NCBI RefSeq assembly: GCF_047675955.1
Contig: NC_132929.1
Coordinates: 33,224,421-33,288,420, forward strand
Origin: Chlorocebus sabaeus
Taxonomy: Eukaryota; Chordata; Mammalia; Primates; Cercopithecidae
Length of the DNA stretch: 64,000 bases
Direction: 5' to 3'
Positions 56,641-64,000 of the stretch are shown here, piece after piece (positions within the stretch are counted from its first letter, which is position 1; every line of letters starts with the position of its first letter). The position numbers were made by a program, and so were the translations under genes. The notes under the pieces were generated by a model. The model saw only the letters and a program-made list of their open reading frames with translations. It ran no database searches and was not told where the DNA came from.

Positions 56641-57397
56641 ACTTAGTTGATTAAGAGGTGGCAGGGTTTTAGAAGATTGATCCCAATGTGGAAAGAAGTT
56701 CTGTGGGTAAAATACTGTCAAACAATGTCACATGCTACAGGGAAATCTTTGGTGAAAGGAAGAGTCAATTGATGTGGTGATCTTCATTGTTGTGTTGTTT
56801 TAAGAAGTTGTCACAGTCACCCCACCCTTCAGCGATCATAACCCTGATGAGTCAGCAGCCATCAACATTGAGGCAAGACCCTCCACCAGCAAAAAGATTG
56901 TAATTCACTGAAGGCTAAATTATACTTGCTAGTTCTTTTTAGCAATAAAGTATTTAAAAATTAAGGTATATACATTTTTAGACATAATGCTATTACAGAG
57001 TTAATAGACTACAGTGTAGTGTAAAGATAACTTTTATATGCACTGGGAAACAAATTGTGTGACTTGCCTTATTGTGATATTTGCTTTATATCAGGAATTG
57101 AATCCATGTTATCTCCAAGACATGCCTGTACTCAATGGCCACTTCCTGTTAGTCTCCTTTGCAGATTCCTTCTCATCTTCACAATCACTAAACATTGAAA
57201 TCCTCAGGATTCTCGCCCTTCTCTACCATGCTCACTCCTTGGGTGACCTCATCTGGCCTCTTGGTTTTAAATACCATTTATATTTAATGACTCCCAAACT
57301 TTTATCTCTAGTTAGACCTTGTCTCTGAACTCAACTGCAACAAAAGTGCTCTGAGGAGAGTTGGAAGCTCTTGGATTAGGAACCAGGGGATAGAATG

Positions 57398-57438
57398 GGG
57401 TGGTGGTGGCAGTGGTGGTGGTGGTGAAGATGGTGGCA
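57398..57438. repeat. (GTG)n-rich trinucleotide tract
   Basis: Repeated 'gtg' triplets, broken by 'gca' and 'aaga', occupy about 40 bases. Confidence 0.85.
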
Positions 57439-57689
57439 GAGTTCTTCCTTTAGTATTAGCCAAGTCACTTCACTTCTTGGGATTTGAGTGTTTCACTTTC
57501 TAAAACAAATGATTGGACCTAGTCAGTATCTCCCAAAATATGTATCTTAAAACAGAAATCCTGAGAAAAATGGAATTTGATGTTCAAATGAACTACCATG
57601 CTCTGTTGCCTGGACCAATTGCAGGGGCTTCTGATCTGGTCTCCCTGTTCCAGCCCTTGTCCACATGACAGTGAGGTCTCATCACAGCA

Positions 57690-57885
57690 GCCAGCATGTG
57701 TTGTAAAGCCAGAAGTCAGATCAGGTCATTTTTCTGCCCTGAGCCCTTCACTGACTTTCATCTGACTCAGAATCAAAGCTAAAGTCATTATGGTAACTTA
57801 CAAGACTCCACATGCCCCTGCTTCCAGCACCTCTGACAGTATCACTTGGCTCCAGCCACATGGGCCTCCTCGATACTGCCAGAAC
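57690..57885 (-). repeat. L2 fragment, antisense
   Basis: The order 'ctgactcagaatcaaagctaaagtc', 'acttacaagactccacatgccc', 'tggctccagccacatgggcctcc' matches antisense L2. Confidence 0.65.
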
Positions 57886-57934
57886 GTGGCAAGAGTGTTC
57901 CTGCCTAAGGGCTTGTGCACAGCTGGCACAGCTT

Positions 57935-58118
57935 CTTCCAAACTTCTGTTAATGTTGATATTTTGATCTCTTCCCATGAATCATGAATATTCTTAAAGGC
58001 ATCTAGAATGGTGAGTCCTTTCCAGAAGGTTTTCAATTTACCTTGCTCACGTTCATCAGAAGAATCACTATGTATGGCATGATCTATGGTTTTATGACAT
58101 GTATTTCTTAAATGCAGC
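57935..58118 (-). mobile_element. Second Tigger transposase fragment, antisense
   Basis: On the minus strand a frame reads LRNTCHKTIDHAIHSDSSDE and then KLKTFWKGLTILDAFKNIHD followed by SWEEIKISTL. This matches the same C-terminal segment of Tigger transposase found in the plus-strand copy at about 55835-56015. It therefore forms an inverted pair with that copy about 2 kb away. No terminal repeats were seen around it. Confidence 0.85.
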
Positions 58119-59699
58119 TGCCTTGAACATTCCCTCCCCAAATATCAGGGGGGCTGGTTTCCTACAAGTATTGGTTCAAATGTCACCTTATCAGGGATGA
58201 CAATGCATACAACATAGCCCCCTACTGCTTTGTCTTCATAGAATTGTGTGTTTTTCTGTTTATTGTCTAAGATCCCCCATTAGAATGTGAGTGCGGGGAT
58301 GTTTATGTGTTTATTGCTACATGTCCGAGCTAGAATAGTGCTAGACACATAGCATTCAATAACATTTTGATAACTGAATGAATGAACGAATGAGTGAATG
58401 AATGAAATGAAAGGAGACAATGAGCGGATGGATTGGAAGAAGGGGAGGCTTGGAGGGCCACATTTGCATGTCCCTGAGGGCCTGTTTGCTTCCATGTGGA
58501 GTAACCCCCTTCCATGTACCTGGCAATTTGTTGTCAAGGGGATGACTTTGCATCTGTGGTTTCTCTTGGTTCTTATGCCTGCCCTGAGGTAGGTATTTTA
58601 TCCCAGCATTCTCCAGAGAAGGAAATTCAGGGCCAACAAGGCAGGGGCTTTCTCGAAGTCACGCCCTCTTAAGGCCTGGGCCTAAGTCAAGCACCCTTTT
58701 TCATTTCCTGAGCAGCCTTTGCTGTTGTGCTGTTTGTCTGAATTCCAGGCAGTTAGTGCCTGGCTTTCACAGAGGGCTGGCGAGGATGGGGTGGGGAAGA
58801 ACCCTGGAGCATGTCACCAAGGCCATCACACTGGCCTCTAGGTGGACCCTTCCTTTGCTCCTGACAGCAGCACTTTCACAGATATTCTCCTTCATGATCA
58901 GGGAGAACAGGGCAAACAGAAGGCAAGAAGCACAGAAACAGCCCTCTGTAGCTCACCTTTCCAGATCTTAGACTGTGCCTTCCGCCACCACTGCCTCACC
59001 CGTAGCACCAGCCCTGCACTTAAGCAACTGCCTGTACCAGCAGCTCAGACCCACCCCTTACTCCCAGGGCGATGCTGAGCAAGTTCCTTAACTGCTCTAA
59101 ACCTCCTCTGTCTGAAAGGTGGGAATAATCATCATAGTATCGCCTTCGTAGGCTTGTTGCAAGGATGAGACAGTCTTGACATAGACAGCTGTTACTCCTC
59201 CGGCTTCCAGCCCGTGAGGCTGGTTTCATCTTAACATCTTCCCGCCTGGCCCCTGACTCGGATTCACTGCTTTATGGGAGAGAACAGAAGAGTCAGGTTG
59301 CCCATCTAGAACCCCTCCAGGAGGCACAGCTTTGCCCTTTGGTCTTCAAGACTGATCCCAATTCATATGTCACAGAAGCCACAGCATTCACAGACGAAAA
59401 GCTGGACATTCCTTTAGTAATAAGTGTCGTCCTGTCACACTGCAGTTCCTAAGTCTGGAAGCTAGAGTTCCTAAGTTTGGAAGAAATGGATTTCATAGGA
59501 CAAGAATATGCCTGAGGGGATGACATGGGCACTCAGCTTTGGTGTACCTGTGAGGATTCCTCCAGGAGATCTTGCAGGCAGGTCTAGGGGGCCACTAGCA
59601 AGGCAAGCCTGACTTGTGGGAGAAAGGTGGTGACTGGTGACCGAGGATGAGGCTCCTTCATAAAAGAAGGTGGTGAAGCCCATCGATGAGATGCGCAGG
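58119..59699. other. Intergenic, MIR/L2 traces and a GAAT-type run
   Basis: A MIR/L2-like 3' end at about 58230-58380 leads into (GAAT)n-like text at 58376-58410. A sense MIR lies at about 59075-59180. No gene is seen. Confidence 0.45.
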
Positions 59700-59701
59700 G
59701 A

Positions 59702-59956
59702 GGCCTGGCACAGTGGCTCACACCTATAATCCCAGCACTTTGGGAGGCCGAGGCGGGTGGATCACCTGAGGTCAGGAGTTTTGAGACCAGCCTGGCCAAC
59801 ATGGTGAAACCCCATCTCTACTAAAAATACACAAAATTAGCTGGGTGTGGTGGCACACACCTATAGTCGTAGTTACTTGCGATGCTGAGACAGGAGAATC
59901 ACTTGAACCCAGGAGGCAGAGGTTGCAGGGAGCTGAGACTCCTTGTTAAAAAAGCT
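59702..59956 (+). mobile_element. Alu with a 3' deletion
   Basis: It starts 'ggcctggcacagtggctcac'. In the right arm it jumps from 'gttgcagggagctgagact' to 'ccttgttaaaaaag', so about 50 bases before the tail are missing. Confidence 0.88.
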
Positions 59957-60668
59957 GCCCAGGGAGAGCACAGAGCAGAAAGAGAAAAGGACAAGCAACA
60001 CAGCCCTGGAAGGCACCATGGCAGGTGAACAGGACGGGCCTCACGTGCAGCAGACTCACACTGGACTCAAATCCTGCCCTCACACACCTTCCAGAGCTGC
60101 CACACGCACACAGCATCCTTGCCCAAAGTAGACAGGACCACAGGACAGAGAGAGCACCAACGGCGTCACTTGCAAGCATGGGACCAGGAAGACGCCATGA
60201 AAGAGGGGGTCAAAACCATGTCTTGAACCAGAAGTAGGATATGGATGGATGATGGAGAGATGGGTAGACACAGCATTTGCAAAGGAAGGAAGCAGGGAAA
60301 TTCAGGACATCTGGGAAACAGAGAAATTGGTAGTATCTGGCCAGAGGTACCTATAGAATAATGCAGACTTGAATTAGAATACAGAAGAATTTAAAAAGTA
60401 TATGGGTCACAGATTGAAGCTTAGGGGGATTTTGAAATGTATGCGATGACGGCAGACACGGAGATGGATATTAGTATGCAAGACACTTATCAGGCAGAGC
60501 TCCTGAAAGAAGCACTTGTGAAAGGGAAGAAAAAGCAGCAGAATTGGGCATGGGAGAAGCTGGGGTGCCTCACTGGGCTGTGATGAGATCTCAACAAAGG
60601 ACTCAGGCGACTTCACAGGGAGGTCTGGAGCTTGGGAAGCCCTTCAGCTCTGTTTCCCTGCCAGGGGT
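59957..60668. other. Intergenic, no gene seen
   Basis: Unassigned sequence. Overlapping frames of 60-77 codons on both strands at 59943-60271 have no recognised domain. Confidence 0.4.
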
Positions 60669-61090
60669 GTAGTGGGCTGAACATAGGCCCCAAAAAGGTA
60701 CATCCTAGTCCCAACCCTCAGTACCTGAGGATGTGACCTTACCTGGTGTTTGCAAATGTAATTAAATGAAGGAGGTTAAGATCATTATCCTGTACTTAAG
60801 AGTGAGCTCTAAATCCAATAAATGGTGTCCTCATAAAAGAAAGGAGAGATTGGACACTCAGACACGCAGGGGAGAAGCCCAGGAAAGACAGGAGCAGAGA
60901 TGGGAGCTATGTATGTAACACACGCCAAAGAACGCGAAGAATTGCCTGCAGCCGCCAAATGCTAGGAGAAAATCGTAGAACTGACCTCCCCTCAGAGCCT
61001 CAGCAAGGAGCCAACCAGGTTCCTGCTGACACCTTGATTTCAGCCTTCTAGTCACCACAACTTCAAGGGAACACATTTCTGTTTTATTTA

Positions 61091-62732
61091 TGTGAGACAG
61101 AGTCTTGCTCTGCCCAGGCTGGAGTGCAGCAGCATGATCTCGGCTCACTGCAAGCCATGCCTCCCAGATTCACACCATTCTCCTGTCTCAGCCTCCCGCG
61201 TAGCTGGTGTGTCCGGAATTGGTGCGTTCGTGGTCTCACTGACTTGAAGAATGAAGCCGCGGACCCAGGTGAGTGTTACAGTTCTTAAAGATGGTGTGTC
61301 CAGAGTTTATTCCTTCTGATAGTCACACGTGTTCAGAGTTTCCTCCTCCTGGTGGGTTTGTGGTCTCACTGGCTTCAGGAGTGAACCGGCAGACTTTCAG
61401 GTGAGTGTTACAGCTCTTAAAGGCAGCCTGAGGGTGCATGTGGAGTTGTTCATTCCTCCCGGCGGGTTCCTGATCTTGCTGGCTTCAGGAGTGAAGCTGC
61501 CAACCTTTGCAATGAGTGTTACAGTTCATAAAGGTAGTGTGAACCCAAAGAGTCAGCAACGACAAGATTTATTGCAAAGAGCAAAAGAACACACCCTCCA
61601 CAGCATGGAAAGGGACCAGAGTGGGTTGCCACTGCTGGGTCTGGCAGCCTGCTTTTATTGCCTTATCTGACCCCACCCACATCCTGTTGATTGGTCCATT
61701 TCACAGAGAGCTGATTGGTCCGTTTTGACAGGGTGCTGATTGGTGCGTTTACAAACCTTGAGCTAGACACAGAGCACTGATTGCTGCATTTACAATCCTT
61801 CAGCTAGACATAAAAGTTCTCCAAGTCCCCACCAGGTTAGCTAGCTACAGAGTGCTGATTGGTGCGTATACAATCCTCCAGCTAGACATAAAAGTTCTCC
61901 AAGTCCTCACCCGGCTGGCTTCGCCCAGTGGATCTCGGGCAGGGCCTGTGGGCAGAGGTGCCCGCCAGTTCCACACCAGGCGCCCACACTCCTCAGCCCT
62001 TGGGTGGTCGATGGGACCAGTTGCTGGCGGAGCAGGGGGCTGTGCCTGTACGGGAGGCTCAGGCCGCGTGGGACCTGACGGTGGGTGGGAGGGGGGCTCG
62101 GGCATGACGGGCTGCAGGTCCCCAGCCCTGCCCCACAGGAAGGTGGCGGAGGCCCTGAGGCCCTGCGAGAATTTGAGCACGTCCCGGGTGGGCCTGCAGT
62201 GCTGGGAAACCCAGCGCACCCTCTGCAGCCTGGGTGCTAAGCCCCTTACTGCCCGGGGCCAGCGGCATCAGCCGGCTGCTCAGAGTGTGGGGCCCACTGA
62301 TCCTGCGCTCACCCAGAACTCACGCTGGCCTGGCCCTCGAGCAGCCCGCGCAGCCCCAGTTTCTGCCCGCGCCCCTCCCTCCACGCCTCCCTGCAAGCAG
62401 AGGGAGTCGGCTCTAGCCTCGGCCAGCCCAGAGAGGGGCTCCCACAGTGCAGCGGTGGGCTGAAGTGCTCCTCAAGCATGGGCAGAACGGCCGCCGAGGC
62501 CGAGAAGGTGCCGAGAGCAAGCGAGGGCTGCCGGCACATTGTCACCTATCATGGGGACTACAGGTGCCTGCCACAATGCCCAGCTAATTTTTTTTTTTTT
62601 TTTTTTGTATTTTTAGTGGAGAGGGCGTTTCCCCGTGTTAGCCAGGATGGTCTTGATCTCTTGACCTTGTGATCCACCCACCTCTGCCTCCCAAAGTGCT
62701 GGGATTACAATCGTGAGTCACTCCACCCAGCC
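61091..62732 (-). mobile_element. AluY-like, antisense, middle layer; split by an LTR12
   Basis: Two halves belong to one antisense Alu: 61091-61207 and 62552-62732. Diagnostic AluY text is present: 'ctcactgcaagccatgcctcccagattcacaccattctcc' on the left and 'atggtcttgatctcttgaccttgtgatcc' on the right. The host repeats around it are 'ctgttttattta' on the left and 'tattgtttta' on the right. A 5-bp deletion follows 'cttgctctg'. Confidence 0.92.
61208..62551 (-). mobile_element. Solo LTR12 (HERV-9) LTR, antisense, inner layer
   Basis: A unit of about 1344 bp sits in the middle of the AluY. On the plus strand it starts 'tgtgtccggaattggtgcg' and ends 'cattgtcacctatca', the reverse of the TG...CA ends of LTR12. 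It has the HERV-9 layout: repeated 'attggt' (reverse CCAAT) boxes at about 61690-61865, a reversed AATAAAAG promoter element near 61653-61660, a reversed poly(A) signal (tttatt) near 61569, and a CpG-rich U3 at 61920-62540. No internal retroviral genes are attached. Long frames inside it, such as 61852-62463, are chance openness in GC-rich DNA. Confidence 0.92.
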
Positions 62733-62796
62733 TATTGTTTTAAGTCAACCAGTTTGTGGTAATTTGTTGTGGCAGCCCAACGAAATGAATACAGGA

Positions 62797-63980
62797 AGCC
62801 AGGCCTTTCTACCATGCATGATCTGTCACTGGCTGTGGACTGCCCAGTTGCAGCCGGCAGGATGGGTGTCCTCTGGTGAGCCAGCTTTCTTGAGCCGAAG
62901 CAATCCTCAAAGAGGACTGACAGCTGAGGGCCGTTCTCTGGCAGCACTCCCAGCAGCTGGGGGATTAGATTCTTTAGTCCTGAAGGGGATCTGGGTGGCA
63001 CATAGGAGCAGCCACTTTCCTTACCCTCAGTTTTCCCATCTACATAGTGGGAATAACAGTAAGACCTGTCTCATAAGGTTTATTAGGGTATTAAATTAGA
63101 TGATCATACTAATAGTGAACATTTACTGAGCACTCACTGTATACATGCCAGACACATCAAATATGTGAGTTCATACTCATCTGTTGCCCAACATATTGTA
63201 AGCCCCCAGCAAACAGTACTTATTATTAGTGGATGTGTCCAAGGTCACCCAGCTGCCACGACCAGCACCGAACCCAGATTTCCTGACTCTTGGGCAAATG
63301 CTTCTTCTGTAATAGGTCCCCTCTCTGCATGTACCTAATTATGTCTTCTTTTCATGATGGCGATAGTAATTTTATGCAATGAAACAAAATTTGTGCTGCA
63401 CAAAAGAAATGCTATTTTGCCTCATCATCTGAAGGGAAGAGCTGTGAGTTGTCTGAAATTCATTCACACTCTCTCAGGCAGACCCTGTGTGACCAAAGAC
63501 ATTAATTTGTGGGACAGGCTGGGGCAGGAGGGGCTGGGCACAGCTCCCTGCAGCCTACAGCTAATTGGCCTCTGCGGCCCCACGTTCCACTCCCAGCATC
63601 TGCTGACTTGGCATTCCTAAGAAGAGGGGAGAGGCCAGATACTATCATTTTAAAGAGGACAAAGTGAAGGACAGAGAGATTAGCCGATCTGCCCCCTTAA
63701 TTATGCGGTGAGCTCGCGATGGAGCCAAGAATTGAATCCAGATTTCTCAAGTCCCAGATGGGTTTTTTCATCAGGAGGTCCTGCCACATTCCTTCTCTTG
63801 GAACCGCCCCCTCTCTGGATCCCAGAAACACATACCTGGGTTAAGTTCATGAGTGTGTGTGTCTCTCTTCCCTTCATGTTATCTTAATTCTTTAAAAGAA
63901 AGGAAAAAAATGTGCTTCCCCTTAGAAAATGATCACTTAATTGAGATTAGTAGGGATGATGCACAAACCTCTTAAATGCT
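62797..63980. other. Intergenic, several MIR fragments
   Basis: Sense MIR at about 62985-63110 ('ccctcagttttcccatctacatagtggg') is followed at once by an antisense MIR at about 63115-63300 ('aaggtcacccagctgccacgacc'). Another antisense MIR lies at about 63640-63770. No gene is seen. Confidence 0.5.
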
Positions 63981-64000
63981 TTTTTTTTTTTTTTTTTTTT
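63981..64000 (-). repeat. T run at the window end
   Basis: Twenty T close the window. This is probably the tail of an antisense retroelement, most often an Alu, whose body lies beyond the edge. Confidence 0.5.

Larger units (their letters stand above)
54030..57128 (+). mobile_element. Nearly full-length Tigger1 DNA transposon, split by two Alus
   Basis: Tigger1 is a pogo-class (Tc1/mariner superfamily) cut-and-paste transposon. Both terminal repeats are present: 'caggcatacttc' at 54030 and 'gacatgcctg' ending at 57128. Each is flanked by the TA expected for this class (54028-54029 and 57129-57130). Inside, the order of blocks follows the element throughout: 'gaaggtttgtggcaaccctg', 'acattttggtaattgttg', 'ccctgagacacaacaatac', the transposase region, and the tail 'acataatgctattacagag'. 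A T expansion of about 35 bases has grown near the left end (54084-54118). The transposase is dead. Confidence 0.95.
60669..62796 (+). mobile_element. MLT1-type MaLR LTR, sense, outer layer of a nested insertion
   Basis: It begins 'gtagtgggctgaacataggcccc' and continues with 'tgaggatgtgaccttacctgg', 'gagagattggacactcagacacgcagg', 'aagaattgcctgcagccgcc' and 'gacaccttgatttcagccttctag'. It is broken by a younger Alu and resumes at 62733 with 'tattgttttaagtcaaccagtttgtgg' and 'ggcagcccaacgaaatgaatac'. Taken together this is a complete old MaLR LTR of MLT1 type. Confidence 0.85.

Noticed and set aside
57905..58141. 78-codon minus-strand frame with transposase-like sequence as a possible domesticated gene
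   Set aside because: It is only the C-terminal segment of a Tigger transposase, lacks the DNA-binding and full catalytic parts, and has no exon signals. It is treated as a transposon fragment.
61852..62463. 203-codon plus-strand open frame, the longest single frame outside POLR2M exon 2
   Set aside because: It lies wholly in the GC-rich U3 of an antisense LTR12. Other frames in the same DNA are also open (for example 61845-62219 minus), and there is no domain. It is chance openness, not a gene.
1..64000. Search for CRISPR arrays, tRNA or rRNA genes, bacterial operons or a phage-type system
   Set aside because: None is present. Repeats are Alu, L1, MIR, L2, LTR, Tigger and microsatellites of a primate nuclear genome. 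Alu arms contain tRNA-like/7SL-derived promoter boxes but are not RNA genes in their own right here.

Overview
This window is nuclear DNA from a catarrhine primate. The evidence is dense Alu repeats of several ages (including AluY-type), a primate L1PA tail, MIR/L2/MaLR/Tigger remnants, an LTR12 (HERV-9) LTR, and split exons with canonical splice sites. The coding exons match the GRINL1A complex locus (GCOM1), at 15q21.3 in human: the 3' end of MYZAP followed by the whole of POLR2M (GRINL1A, Gdown1), both on the + strand. Compared with the human proteins as I remember them, POLR2M here has one extra residue and a number of substitutions. A non-human catarrhine is therefore more likely than human, but this rests on memory and not on an alignment.

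Layout. 1-8210: MYZAP intron, mostly old antisense L1. 8211-8311: penultimate MYZAP exon. 8312-17679: intron with Alu, MIR, L2 and a MaLR LTR. 17680-17776: last MYZAP coding exon, then 3'UTR and poly(A) signal near 18612. 18640-38370: intergenic for the single genes but intronic for the MYZAP-POLR2M readthrough; it holds an L1PA tail, an AT-rich palindromic tract, old L1s, Alus and a solo LTR with TATA box. 38370-38990: CpG-rich POLR2M promoter and exon 1. 40527-46117: POLR2M exons 2-4. 46360-64000: intergenic, with antisense L1 carrying three Alu-type inserts, a nearly full-length Tigger1 DNA transposon split by two Alus, and a three-level nest (MLT1-type LTR containing an AluY containing a solo LTR12).

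How the genes work together. The penultimate MYZAP exon and POLR2M exon 1 end in the same phase, so either can be spliced to POLR2M exon 2 in frame. This gives MYZAP (ending at 17776), POLR2M (from its own promoter) or a readthrough fusion. POLR2M exon 1 is also open in a second frame from a stronger upstream start codon, the frame used by a known alternative GRINL1A product. I found no CRISPR array, tRNA, rRNA or new multi-gene system. The most notable observations are the dual-frame exon with a +1 shift in its extended form, the nested LTR12, a 111-bp near-identical copied segment, and displaced copies of POLR2M exon 2 region sequence in intron 2.
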